The notes below the pieces were generated by a model that was not told where the DNA came from, made no database searches, and saw only the letters and a list, made by a program, of their open reading frames with translations. Shown piece by piece: positions 18,472 through 26,613 of a stretch of 64,000 bases of DNA. A program made the translations under genes and the position numbers. Positions within the stretch are counted from its first letter, which is position 1; the number at the start of each line of letters is the position of its first letter. Source of the DNA: Symbiobacterium sp040797425 (GTDB taxonomy: Bacteria; Bacillota; Sulfobacillia; Symbiobacteriales; Symbiobacteriaceae); assembly GCF_040797425.1 (NCBI RefSeq), contig NZ_JBFNEH010000013.1, positions 7,504-71,503 on the forward strand, in the 5' to 3' direction.

Positions 18472-18500
18472 AGTATAAGATATCCTTGAAAACGAATCAA
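18472..18500 (-). promoter_or_regulatory. Promoter of the minus-strand sugar-acid operon
   Basis: TTGATT (18500-18495) and TATACT (18477-18472) are separated by exactly 17 bases on the minus strand, a good sigma-A promoter, 65 bases before the dehydratase start. Confidence 0.7.
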
Positions 18501-18507
18501 GCGTTTT
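18489..18507. promoter_or_regulatory. Inverted repeat between divergent promoters, probable IclR operator
   Basis: AAAACG (18489-18494) and CGTTTT (18502-18507) form a perfect dyad with a 7-base spacer. It covers the -35 boxes of both divergent promoters, so one bound regulator could control both operons. Binding by the adjacent IclR-family protein is inferred. Confidence 0.5.
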
Positions 18508-18534
18508 GTCATATTGGAGTAAATGGTCTATTAA
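18506..18534 (+). promoter_or_regulatory. Promoter of the iclR-dgoK operon
   Basis: TTGTCA (18506-18511) and TATTAA (18529-18534) have a 17-base spacer and lie 24 bases before the IclR start. The -35 overlaps the dyad at 18489-18507, as expected for autoregulation. Confidence 0.6.
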
Positions 18535-18557
18535 AGTCTTCGGCAGGGGGCTATGAC

Positions 18558-19346
18558 ATGGGAAAAGAGAATGGGTCAGGCCTAACCAAGAGTGTGGCAC
18601 GAGCCCTATCCATCTTGTCGTGCTTTAGTGACAGGCAGCCCGAGTTACGCGTCTCAGACTTCGCACGGATGCTCGGGCTGACGGTATCCAACGTTTCCAG
18701 ACTCCTGGCCACGATGGAGACGCTGGGGTACGTTGAACGTGACGAGAACACGGGCCTGTTCCGCCCCGGAATGGAACTGCTGACCCTGGCGGGCATCGCG
18801 CTCAACCTGAACGACGTTCGCCGCGCGTCAGTGGACGAGTTGCAGCGCCTTGAGCGCGCCCTGGGGCTCGGGACGAATCTGGCCGTGCTCCGGGACGATT
18901 CGATCTTCTATCTGGCCCATTTCGATGGGCCCCAGGCACCCCGCGGCTATACCTTGTTGGGTCGCAGGAACCCGCTTCATGCAACGGCAATAGGAAAGGT
19001 CCTTCTGGCGCACCTGCCAGAGGACCAGCTGAATGACGTCCTGGCGCGAATCCCGCTCACCCAGTTCACGACTTCAACAATCACAGATCCCAACCGTCTC
19101 AGGGAGGAACTTGCGCAAATCCGGCAGCAGGGGTTTGCCACAGAGGTCAACGAGCTGGCGCTCGGCCGCGGATGCGTCGCAGCGCCAGTGCGAAATCGCG
19201 TTGGGCAGGTTGTGGCCGGCATCTCGATATCCGGGCCGCTGTCCGCGATGGACTTCGAGCACCGGAAGGACAAGCTCGCCCGGATCATCATCGAGGCCGC
19301 CGACAACATCTCGCTGAAACTCGGCTACATCACGGTGTACCAGTAG
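18558..19346 (+). CDS. IclR-family transcriptional regulator
   Basis: A 262-residue regulator. The N-terminal winged helix-turn-helix (about residues 9-70) contains LRVSDFARMLGLTVSNVSRLLATMETLG cut here by function, and the C-terminal IclR effector domain includes the LLAHLPEDQLNDVL and GCVAAPVRN regions. I choose ATG 18558, with GGGGGC upstream, over an earlier in-frame ATG that would extend into the divergent promoter. It is divergent from the dehydratase/ABC operon and first in the dgoK operon, and IclR proteins commonly control exactly such sugar-acid genes using a 2-keto-3-deoxy acid or related effector. Confidence 0.9.
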   Translation: MGKENGSGLTKSVARALSILSCFSDRQPELRVSDFARMLGLTVSNVSRLLATMETLGYVERDENTGLFRPGMELLTLAGIALNLNDVRRASVDELQRLERALGLGTNLAVLRDDSIFYLAHFDGPQAPRGYTLLGRRNPLHATAIGKVLLAHLPEDQLNDVLARIPLTQFTTSTITDPNRLREELAQIRQQGFATEVNELALGRGCVAAPVRNRVGQVVAGISISGPLSAMDFEHRKDKLARIIIEAADNISLKLGYITVYQ

Positions 19347-19382
19347 ACGGGGACGAGGGCCACCGAAAGGAGGCTGGGAGTC

Positions 19383-20354
19383 ATGGCAGTGATCATGGTT
19401 GCTGACTCCGGAACCACCAACACCAGAGTCCGCCTCTGGGACGGCCGGCGCGTGATCGCTTCGGCATCCGAACCGGTCGGCGCCCGCAACACAGCGATTG
19501 ACGGCCACAACGGTCGGGTCAAGGAAGCCCTGCGAAGGTTGATCGAGCAACTCGAGGGGAAGTCTGAAGTCCGGCCGGAAGCGGTGGTGTGTTCGGGCAT
19601 GATCACCTCCAACGTCGGACTGGTGGAGGTACCACACCTGCCTGCACCGGCCGGGATCAGCGATCTGGCAGACCACGTCGTCCGCATCGTGTTTCCTGAC
19701 ATCAGCCCGCTGCCCTTCTATCTCATTCCCGGAGTCAAGTCGCTCCCCGAACCGATCTCTGGCGAGACGCTTCCGGAGGCCGACATTCTGCGGGGGGAAG
19801 AGGTTGAGGTAGCGGGACTCCGCGAACTCCTCGGGATCTCCGGTCCTTCGCTCCTGATGCATTTTGGATCCCACCATAAGGCCATCAGCGTGGATGCCGG
19901 CGGCCGAATTTTGTGGAGCCGAACCTCCATCACGGGCGAACTTCTCATGGCCATCGCCAGCAACACCATTCTGAAGAGCAGCATGATCGACCTCGGGCAA
20001 CTCCCGTACCCCGATCCCGAGATGGTCCGTGCAGGGATCAGACACGCTCTGGAGCACGGCGTGGGGCGATGTCTCTTCCTGGGGCGGGTAGCCGACGTCC
20101 TCTGGGGGCGCGATCGCTGCGACGTGACGAGCTTCATCCTCGGCTGCCTGGCCACCCTGGACCTCCCGCTGTTGGCCGGGGCCAGGGAGACCGGGGCTCA
20201 GGTTGTTCTGTATGGAAAGGGGCACTTCCCCCCGATTCTGAGGGACTACCTCAACGCTGAGGGGTGGGAAAACGTTCACCTCGTTGATGTCGAAACTGCA
20301 GATCTCTCGGCAGTCATCGGCGCGGTCCGTGTATTTGAGCGGGTCGCACACTAG
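19383..20354 (+). CDS. dgoK: 2-dehydro-3-deoxygalactonokinase
   Basis: A 323-residue DgoK-family sugar-acid kinase. The N-terminal phosphate-binding motif VADSGTTNTRVRLWDG starts at residue 6; GEEVEVAGL and the MHFGSHHKAISVD segment are typical of the family. It phosphorylates 2-keto-3-deoxygalactonate (or gluconate) at C6 to give the substrate of the aldolase encoded two genes downstream. ATG start with AAAGGAGG. It lies 36 bases after the IclR gene. Confidence 0.88.
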   Translation: MAVIMVADSGTTNTRVRLWDGRRVIASASEPVGARNTAIDGHNGRVKEALRRLIEQLEGKSEVRPEAVVCSGMITSNVGLVEVPHLPAPAGISDLADHVVRIVFPDISPLPFYLIPGVKSLPEPISGETLPEADILRGEEVEVAGLRELLGISGPSLLMHFGSHHKAISVDAGGRILWSRTSITGELLMAIASNTILKSSMIDLGQLPYPDPEMVRAGIRHALEHGVGRCLFLGRVADVLWGRDRCDVTSFILGCLATLDLPLLAGARETGAQVVLYGKGHFPPILRDYLNAEGWENVHLVDVETADLSAVIGAVRVFERVAH

Positions 20355-20371
20355 GGTAAGGAGGCGCTATC

Positions 20372-21295
20372 GTGCCGAGCGCAACTCAGTGGCAATGGAC
20401 CAGAGCAGAACTGTTCCGGAAAGTGGCGAACCCGTCCCAGTTGCTTGGGCTTCTGGCGGCAGAGTACACAGATGGTCCCGCGCGCGGCATGCGTTTCCTC
20501 CAGGTTCGGTCCGGTGGTGGGCTGTCTGCCACGCTCCATCCGGATCGCGCACTGGACATCGGCCTCGTCGAGGTGGCTGGGACTCCGATCTCGTGGATCT
20601 CGCCGGTGGGACCGGTCAACCCCCTGCTGTCCTGGGGTGACGACAGACCGAGCTTCCAGCGGAGTTTTGGCGGCGGCATGATGGTTACCTGCGGAATGCG
20701 CCACTTCGGGGCCCCCGTTACGATCGGCGACGAGTCTTTCCCCACCCACGGGCGAGTACACAGCCTTCCTGCGTCCAACGTTCGGTGGGGTACCGACTGG
20801 AACGAGTCCCGCATCTGGGTTGAGGGCGTCGTCAGGGAAACCCGAATGGGTGCTGAAAGGTTGGAGCTACACCGGCGCATCGAGGTTCCGATCGGGGGTA
20901 CCGAGATCCTGGTCACCGACCGCATCGAGAACGTCGGTTTCCGGGAAGAACGTCTTGAAATGCTCTATCATATCAACCTCGGCTTCCCACTGCTGGATGA
21001 GGAAACGAGTGTTCAGCTGGACCAAGCGGAGGTTGACCTGTCGGGGCAGTCCGGTGGACTTGACTTCCAGGGTCTCGACGGCAGTCGGGTTCGGGTGACC
21101 AATCCCGCACTGCCGTTCGCGGTCGAGATCACGGCCAGTCTGCCCAATCTGATGTTCTGGTATCAACCAGATCCAGGCATGAACGTTCTGGCCGTCGAGC
21201 CGTACATTCGTCTGGAGGCGCCCCTCCCCCCACGCTCAGCGATGACGCTGCAGGTGCGCATTACCGCAGTGGATACACAGGCCCGTAAAGCGTGA
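20372..21295 (+). CDS. DUF4432-family aldose 1-epimerase-like protein
   Basis: A 307-residue beta-sandwich protein resembling the DUF4432/galactose mutarotase group, with HPDRALDIGLVEVAG, GGMMVTCGMRHFG, THGRVHSLPA and EVPIGGTEILVTDRIEN. The family typically occurs in sugar and sugar-acid operons and may interconvert anomers or ketose forms. GTG start at 20372 behind AAGGAGG. It lies between dgoK and the aldolase gene. The precise reaction is unknown. Confidence 0.8.
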   Translation: MPSATQWQWTRAELFRKVANPSQLLGLLAAEYTDGPARGMRFLQVRSGGGLSATLHPDRALDIGLVEVAGTPISWISPVGPVNPLLSWGDDRPSFQRSFGGGMMVTCGMRHFGAPVTIGDESFPTHGRVHSLPASNVRWGTDWNESRIWVEGVVRETRMGAERLELHRRIEVPIGGTEILVTDRIENVGFREERLEMLYHINLGFPLLDEETSVQLDQAEVDLSGQSGGLDFQGLDGSRVRVTNPALPFAVEITASLPNLMFWYQPDPGMNVLAVEPYIRLEAPLPPRSAMTLQVRITAVDTQARKA

Positions 21296-21339
21296 TCCGT
21301 GGCTGCGAACCCAGTTGCGAGGATGGGAGAGATGAAGGC

Positions 21340-21978
21340 ATGTCGCTCGTGCAGGCGCTGCTGCAGGAGAAGGTCATCGCGATCGTCAGAGGCATTCCCG
21401 CCGAACGGGCCGACCATGTGGCAGAGGCTCTGCGTGCGGGGGGAATCCGCTTCATCGAGGTGACGATGAACACGCCCGGCGCCATCGACATCCTCCGGCA
21501 GTGGCGCCGGGACTACGCGGGAAAGATGTTCGTCGGTGCTGGCACGGTCCTGAACCAAGCGCTGGCACGGCAGGCCATCGACGCCGGTGCAGAGTTCCTG
21601 GTCACTCCAAACGTCAAGGAGGCCGTCATCCAGGAGGGGATCGCCGCAGGCGTTGATGTCTATCCCGGAGCCATGACCCCGACCGAGATCGCCGAGGCCT
21701 GTGAGTGCGGCGCTCAAGCCGTCAAGGTCTTCCCTGCGGGTTCCCTAGGCTCCAGGTACTTCAAAGAACTTCAAGGGCCGCTGGGCCACATTCCGATGAT
21801 TGCTGTCGGGGGCATCGGCCTCGAGAACATGAGCGAGTACGCACGTGCCGGAGCCCGGGCGTTCGGGATGGGTGGCAGTCTTGTCCGCATGGACTGGGTG
21901 CTGCAGGGAGACTACGCCCGGTTGCGGGAGCACGCCCGGGCAGTGGTGCAGGCCGCGCGCGACCTGCAAACGCAGTGA
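21340..21978 (+). CDS. 2-dehydro-3-deoxy-6-phosphogluconate/galactonate aldolase
   Basis: A 212-residue class I aldolase of the Eda/DgoA family. Glu40 in IEVTMNTP and the Schiff-base Lys129 in AVKVFPA are present, with the TPN and GGIG phosphate-binding motifs. It splits 2-keto-3-deoxy-6-phospho-sugar acid to pyruvate and glyceraldehyde-3-phosphate. I choose ATG 21340, behind GGGAGAG; a GTG at 21292 overlapping the previous stop is less likely. It completes a dehydratase-kinase-aldolase route with the enolase-superfamily gene and DgoK. Confidence 0.9.
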   Translation: MSLVQALLQEKVIAIVRGIPAERADHVAEALRAGGIRFIEVTMNTPGAIDILRQWRRDYAGKMFVGAGTVLNQALARQAIDAGAEFLVTPNVKEAVIQEGIAAGVDVYPGAMTPTEIAEACECGAQAVKVFPAGSLGSRYFKELQGPLGHIPMIAVGGIGLENMSEYARAGARAFGMGGSLVRMDWVLQGDYARLREHARAVVQAARDLQTQ

Positions 21979-22079
21979 TTTTGCTCTCCGGTGAGACATC
22001 GTAGCTCCTCGCTGCGCCAGGGTGATCGCCGGCAGGCGGCGAAAGAGTCACACGACAAGTTGGCGAGGAGGCGGTTTGG

Positions 22080-22697
22080 GTGGGCGTGGTTCGCACCACC
22101 ATCGCTCCGGAGTCCTTCCTGAAGCAACTGAACGCCGCACGGGCCCATGCCAGCAGGCTGGAGCGGCGTCTGGCCGCCTACCAGTACCTCGCCGGCCCCG
22201 ACGGCAATGGCTTCGTGTTCGTGGTCCCCGCCGACCGGCGGCTTCCCCCGTCGCCGGACGGGCTGGACCTGGCCTGGAAGCAAGGCATCATCCCGGCCCT
22301 GCAGGCTGCCGGCTTGCCGGAGTGGGCGAGGCCCGACATCGAGTCGTTCCTCGAGCCGGAGGGCTCCCCCCTCTCCTACTTCCATTGCTCCCTCCTCATC
22401 CGGGAGCTGCAGGAGCTGGGTGCCGTGTGGCACGGGGCCTACTGGTCAACCCACGAGATTGTGACCGAGCTGAATCCCGGCTTGACTGAGGACTGGAGGT
22501 GGTCGGGGAAGCCGCCGGGGCAACTGCTGCCCCAGGTAACGGTGACCGGCCCGGGCGAGGCCACCGTCCGCTTTTGCACCGTGACCAGCTACGTCCAGCA
22601 ACAGCTCTACTGTCACACGGATACGTACAGCGGCGGGGTCCGGGTGGACAGGGCCAGCGAGGTCATCGCGACCGGTGGGGCAGGGTACATCTACTAG
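22080..22697 (+). CDS. Hypothetical protein (205 aa)
   Basis: GTG start at 22080 behind GAGGAGG (22063-22069); a second GTG is two codons on. The 205-residue product is soluble, has no signal peptide, and reads as an alpha/beta protein: a helical N-terminus (FLKQLNAARAHASRLERRL), a central segment rich in Pro/Trp, and a C-terminal beta region (QVTVTGPGEATVRFCTVTSY). I recognise no family. It stands alone, 100 bases after the aldolase and followed by a strong terminator. Confidence 0.6.
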   Translation: MGVVRTTIAPESFLKQLNAARAHASRLERRLAAYQYLAGPDGNGFVFVVPADRRLPPSPDGLDLAWKQGIIPALQAAGLPEWARPDIESFLEPEGSPLSYFHCSLLIRELQELGAVWHGAYWSTHEIVTELNPGLTEDWRWSGKPPGQLLPQVTVTGPGEATVRFCTVTSYVQQQLYCHTDTYSGGVRVDRASEVIATGGAGYIY

Positions 22698-22751
22698 CAG
22701 ATGAGAGCCAGGATGCCCGGCACCGCGGCGCGTGTACTGGCTGAAGCAAAT

Positions 22752-22788
22752 GGAGACTTGGCTCTGGAGGCCAAGTCTCCACTGTTTT
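22752..22788 (+). terminator. Rho-independent terminator
   Basis: A perfect 11-base-pair stem, GGAGACTTGGC (22752-22762) with GCCAAGTCTCC (22770-22780), and a 7-base loop, followed by ACTGTTTTC. It ends the transcript of the 205-residue hypothetical gene. Confidence 0.85.
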
Positions 22789-22852
22789 CGCCCCCTTCAC
22801 CGTAACCCCTTGAACTGTTGATTCGTTTTGGCTGGGTGGAGAGGTGTTCGTC

Positions 22853-23467
22853 ATGAAGATCCGACGTGCCCTGGCCGGGTTTGCGCTTGTCGTGTTGACA
22901 GCAGGGCTGGCGCTGGTCGGGTGTGCTTCGCCCCCGATTCCGGTGCAGCCTGACGGGAACGTTGACCCGCAGACCCATACCCAGGCCGAAAGTCAGGACC
23001 AGCCAGTCGATGAGGAAGATGGTTCCCCCATGTTGTCAACGGGCCAACTGTCACTGGCCGGGATCGCGCTGGGGACCAAGGGAGAGCAGGTGCAACAGCG
23101 GCTCGCCCCCCCTGCGGAGAAGGTGGAACCCGGGCATCCGCGCAATCCCGCAACAGTACTCTACCGATACGCCGGGTTGGAGGTCCTGGTCCAGAGCGAG
23201 CAAGACTCCGTGCTATCAGTCAGGGCGACGCAGGACTGGCCGGGCCTGATCATCGGAGAAGTCAGGTGGGGCAACAGCTTATCGGAGGTCACCGAAAAAC
23301 TCCAGTCCCTGGGAAAACCCATTCAGGGGGATAAGGGCCCGACAACCTTGACCTACCTCTCCGCTGACAAGTCACACGGAATCGTGTTCGTGTTCGACGA
23401 GGCCAACCAACTGGTTGAAGCCCATCTGACCCGGCAGCTACCCGGCAGTGACTACCAGGGGGTATAG
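22853..23467 (+). CDS. Hypothetical lipoprotein with a duplicated domain
   Basis: A 204-residue lipoprotein with a lipobox at Cys24 (LALVGC) and an acidic Pro/Gln/Asp linker to about residue 60. Two similar halves follow: one around LAGIALGTKGEQVQQRL then YRYAGLEVLVQSE, another around EVRWGNSLSEVTEKLQSLG then HGIVFVFDE. Each has the pattern 'lG.s..eV...lG.p ... y...gl.f.f', like small beta-lactamase-inhibitor-like or SmpA-like domains, but I cannot assign a family. ATG 22853 is chosen over GTG 22844 because GGAGAGG then has 9-base spacing. Anchored outside the membrane; role unknown. Confidence 0.65.
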   Translation: MKIRRALAGFALVVLTAGLALVGCASPPIPVQPDGNVDPQTHTQAESQDQPVDEEDGSPMLSTGQLSLAGIALGTKGEQVQQRLAPPAEKVEPGHPRNPATVLYRYAGLEVLVQSEQDSVLSVRATQDWPGLIIGEVRWGNSLSEVTEKLQSLGKPIQGDKGPTTLTYLSADKSHGIVFVFDEANQLVEAHLTRQLPGSDYQGV

Positions 23468-23499
23468 GTGGGCAGCAGCCAGAGCAGTAGTCGAATGGC

Positions 23500-23527
23500 G
23501 CCAGGGGGCCCCAGGCAATCCCCTGGC
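23500..23527 (+). terminator. Weak terminator-like hairpin after the lipoprotein gene
   Basis: GCCAGGGG (23500-23507) pairs perfectly with CCCCTGGC (23520-23527), 32 bases after the stop and followed by ATTTCCC. There is no true T-run. The rest of 23468-23748 holds no convincing gene: an open frame there is Pro/Arg/Ser-rich, lacks a ribosome site and matches nothing. Confidence 0.35.
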
Positions 23528-23748
23528 ATTTCCCGGGCCATCCCAGGGCATCCGGCCACCCCGGCGGTCCCCCGGGGTGCACATGGCGCATCTCATGTGT
23601 GCCTTGCGGTTGGTCTAGCCATGTCGTTCCCACGGTCTGAGAGTACCTCCAGAACTGCGCCACGCGGCATGCACTGCACGCCACGTGAACCGCGGCCTCG
23701 GGGCGGTCTATTCGTTGGTGACAGGCCCCCTCGGCGCCTCAACCAGTG

Positions 23749-23905
23749 TCACAGTCGGATCATGTTGAGTGTGACACGCGCCACGGTCGGCGCGATCAGG
23801 CTCCGGGTGCGCAATGCGATCAGTCCGAAGAGCAGGCCACTGGTGACCTGGCCGACGCCCCCGCCAGGCTACGACCACACGACGGATGCCAGGTTGAGCG
23901 TGACA
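23749..23905 (-). pseudogene. Eroded C-terminal copies of a CPBP protease gene
   Basis: Translated on the minus strand, 23853-23749 reads GLLFGLIALRTRSLIAPTVA followed by RVTLNMIRL and a stop. It matches the last residues of the intact CPBP gene at 24038 (GLVFGMIAMRTRSLIAPTVA, HITINLLG). A second shorter remnant, HVTLNLA, ends in a stop at 23871-23869. Neither has an upstream body. These look like leftovers of tandem duplication and decay downstream of the intact gene. Confidence 0.7.
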
Positions 23906-24037
23906 TGAACGGCCACCCTCCATCGGGCATGAGAGCGGGGCGATTGGTGTGGTGGTCATCCGCAGGCCTGCGCGACCGAGGCTCCCTAGCCCCGCTGAGG
24001 CAACAGCGCCTGCCCTCGGCGGGAGACCCGGAAACGA

Positions 24038-24970
24038 TCATCCCAAGAGGTTTATGGTGATGTGCGCCACCGTGGGGGCGATCAGGCTACGAGTGCGCAT
24101 GGCGATCATCCCGAACACCAGGCCGATGGTGCCCTGGCTGGCGATGGACATGGCCAGACCTGCGAGGTAGTCGCCCCCCAGCATCGCCGTGGTCGCGCCC
24201 AGGTGCCACACGCCGAAGAGCAGGGAGCTGATTACCAGGCTCCACCCCTCCCCGATCAGCGGGGCCAGACGGGTCTGCAAGGCGCCCCGGAACAGGAACT
24301 CCTCCATGAAGCCGTTCTGAAGGAAGTTATCCAGCACCGCGAGCGGAAGCAGGTAGAGCACCCCTGTATCGCCAAGCGCCGCCTTTACGGCCGCCAGGGC
24401 CCCCACGACGAGGAGGAACGGCGCCGCGACAGCCCAGGAGCGGTACCCCTTCCTCAGCCCCAGTTCCGCCGGCCTCACCCGGCACAGCAGCAGCACGGCG
24501 CCGGGAAGGACCATGTACAGGACGGGGTTGCGCACCCAGTTGTCGTTGCCGAAGAGCCGCCCGCCGGCAAGCTCAAGTGCCTGCTCCAGTGGGGTCCAGA
24601 GCGGGATCCGCTCCCACCCCGCCGGAGCGACGTTGTGGAAAGACAGGGCGCTCAGGCCGGTCAGCAGGACGAAGGCGAGGATGAAGGCAACCTGGCCCCA
24701 CAGGGCCGTCCGGCCGTGACGGGGAGCGTCGACCTCCGGAGGGTTCGGGGCCAGCCAGCGCAGCAGGAGGGTTGTGATGAGGGTCAGCAGGCCCACGGTG
24801 ACGGCGATCTGCAGGAGCAGACCGGTGTAGCCGCGCAGCGCCAGCGTCGCGGCAGCCAGCAGCCAGAGCAGCACGTACACCATCCCGGCCGGATGGGTGA
24901 GGGCCGTCCTGATCTGACGCCACGTCGAGGGCCGCGGTACGGGTGGGATCTGGTTCTGGGAAGCGGTCAT
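24038..24970 (-). CDS. CPBP-family intramembrane metalloprotease
   Basis: A 310-residue protein with about eight membrane segments and the CPBP (CAAX protease/bacteriocin-processing) motifs in the C-terminal half: FMEEFLFRG (EExxxR), LLFGVWHLG (FxxxH) and the final HITIN (HxxxN). Members are integral-membrane proteases or related proteins; the substrate here is unknown. ATG 24970 is chosen with GAGGAGG at 8-base spacing over GTG 24979. It is monocistronic and followed by degenerate copies of its own 3' end. Confidence 0.88.
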   Translation of the reverse strand: MTASQNQIPPVPRPSTWRQIRTALTHPAGMVYVLLWLLAAATLALRGYTGLLLQIAVTVGLLTLITTLLLRWLAPNPPEVDAPRHGRTALWGQVAFILAFVLLTGLSALSFHNVAPAGWERIPLWTPLEQALELAGGRLFGNDNWVRNPVLYMVLPGAVLLLCRVRPAELGLRKGYRSWAVAAPFLLVVGALAAVKAALGDTGVLYLLPLAVLDNFLQNGFMEEFLFRGALQTRLAPLIGEGWSLVISSLLFGVWHLGATTAMLGGDYLAGLAMSIASQGTIGLVFGMIAMRTRSLIAPTVAHITINLLG

Positions 24971-25143
24971 ATCAGGCACCTCCTCGCTGAAAAGACCTGA
25001 TGGCCATACCCTTTGGGTTCACGCACAGTTCATACCCGCGAGATCAGGCGGGCTCCCCGTGGCAGGGTTACCGGCCCCGTCACACGGTCCGACACAGCCC
25101 GCCAGCTTCAGGCGCACCGGGCCATCCGAAGGCAGACACCGAA

Positions 25144-25177
25144 GAGGCTCCTGCCCAGTCGCCTGGGTAGGAGCCTC
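25144..25177. terminator. Terminator of the fructose PTS operon
   Basis: A 14-base-pair stem, GAGGCTCCTGCCCA (25144-25157) with TGGGTAGGAGCCTC (25164-25177), one G-T pair and a 6-base loop, lies 24 bases beyond the EIIBC stop. Confidence 0.75.
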
Positions 25178-25200
25178 ATTACGCCCTCCGATGCTCTGCC

Positions 25201-26565
25201 TTACTCCTTGTTGGGCTTCAGCAGGTTGACCACGAGTGCGGTGATCACCGTGCCCACCAGGATGGCCAGGAGGTACAGGCCCAGGTGCGTGATCACGTTG
25301 CCCATGGGCAGCACCCAGATGCCGCCGTGCGGCACCATCAGCTCGCAACCGAATGCCATCGAGAGGGCGCCGGTGACCGCCGAGCCGATCATGATCGACG
25401 GGATAACCCGGAAGGGGTCGGCCGCGGCGAACGGGATCGCGCCTTCCGTGATGAAGCTGATGCCCAGCACCGCGGCGGCCTTGCCCGCCTCACGCTCCTC
25501 GGCCGTGTACTTCTTGGGGGCGAGCAGGGTGGCCAGGAAGAGGCCCAGCGGCGGGGTCATGCCGGCGGCCATCACGGCCGCCATGGGGCCGTACACCTGC
25601 GAGGCCAGAAGACCCGTGCCGAAGGCGTATGCGGCCTTGTTGACCGGGCCGCCCATGTCGAAGGCCATCATGGCGCCGAGGATGAGGCCCAGCACCACGG
25701 CCGAACCGCCGCTCAGGCCGGTCAGCCAGTTCTGCAGGCCCGTCATGATCGCCGCCATGGGCTTGTTCAGAACGTACACCATGATGAGGCCCGTGATGCC
25801 CACGCCCAGCAGCGGCAGGATCAGCACCGGCTTCATGCCCTCCAGGGTGCGGGGCAGCCGGATCCACTTGTTCAGGTAGTAGACCAAATAGCCGGCCAGG
25901 AAGCCGCCCACGATGGCCCCGAGGAAGCCGGCGCCCACCGAGTTGGCCAGGAAGCCTGCCGCCATGCCGGGGGCGATGCCGGGACGGTCCGCGATGGAGT
26001 AGGCGATGAAGGCGCCCAGGATCGGCACCATGAAGCCAAAGCCCGCCTGGCCGCCGATGTAGTTGAGCACGTAGGCGAACGTGCCTTCCGTCGCGGCCGT
26101 CTCGATGCCGAACATGAATGAGATGGCAATCAGAATACCGCCCGCCACGGTGAAGGGGATCATGTACGACACGCCGGTCATCAGATGCTTGTACCAGCCC
26201 GTGGCCTGCGCCTTCCGCTCCTCCTTGATCTCCTGCACCTGGGTGACCAGGTCAGGCGCCTTGGCGGAGAGGGCCCGGTCGATCAGCCCGGCCGCGTCCT
26301 TGATGGCCTCGCTCACGCCGACCTCCACCAGCGGCTTGCCGACAAAGCGGGACTTGTCCACCTTGGCGTCCGCCGCGATGATGACCGCGTCGGCCTGGCG
26401 AATGTCGTCATCCGTCAGCGCGTTCTCGGCCCCGATCGAGCCCCGGGTCTCGACCTTGATCTCCACGTTCTTCTCCGCGGCGGCCTTCTGCAGGGCCTCC
26501 GCGGCCATGTAGGTATGGGCGATTCCGGTAGGGCAAGACGTAACGGCTACCAGCTTCTTCGACAC
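25201..26565 (-). CDS. fruA: PTS fructose-specific EIIBC component
   Basis: A 454-residue two-domain PTS permease. The EIIB domain (about residues 1-100) has the phosphocysteine Cys11 in AVTSCPTGIAHT. The EIIC domain has about nine membrane segments and the C-terminal PHGGIWVLP motif. It imports fructose and phosphorylates it to fructose-1-phosphate. GTG 26565 with GGGAGG at 8-base spacing is preferred over GTG 26574. The EIIA domain is a separate protein encoded just upstream. Last gene of the fruR-fruK-EIIA-EIIBC operon. Confidence 0.92.
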   Translation of the reverse strand: MSKKLVAVTSCPTGIAHTYMAAEALQKAAAEKNVEIKVETRGSIGAENALTDDDIRQADAVIIAADAKVDKSRFVGKPLVEVGVSEAIKDAAGLIDRALSAKAPDLVTQVQEIKEERKAQATGWYKHLMTGVSYMIPFTVAGGILIAISFMFGIETAATEGTFAYVLNYIGGQAGFGFMVPILGAFIAYSIADRPGIAPGMAAGFLANSVGAGFLGAIVGGFLAGYLVYYLNKWIRLPRTLEGMKPVLILPLLGVGITGLIMVYVLNKPMAAIMTGLQNWLTGLSGGSAVVLGLILGAMMAFDMGGPVNKAAYAFGTGLLASQVYGPMAAVMAAGMTPPLGLFLATLLAPKKYTAEEREAGKAAAVLGISFITEGAIPFAAADPFRVIPSIMIGSAVTGALSMAFGCELMVPHGGIWVLPMGNVITHLGLYLLAILVGTVITALVVNLLKPNKE

Positions 26566-26613
26566 GTGCGGCACCTCCCATGGAGCGGATGTAGAGTTCC
26601 GTACTTCTGCGGG

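Noticed and set aside
23468..23908. A 146-codon plus-strand open frame following the lipoprotein gene
   Set aside because: Composition is Pro/Arg/Ser/Gly, there is no ribosome site, and part of it is antisense to a recognisable CPBP remnant.
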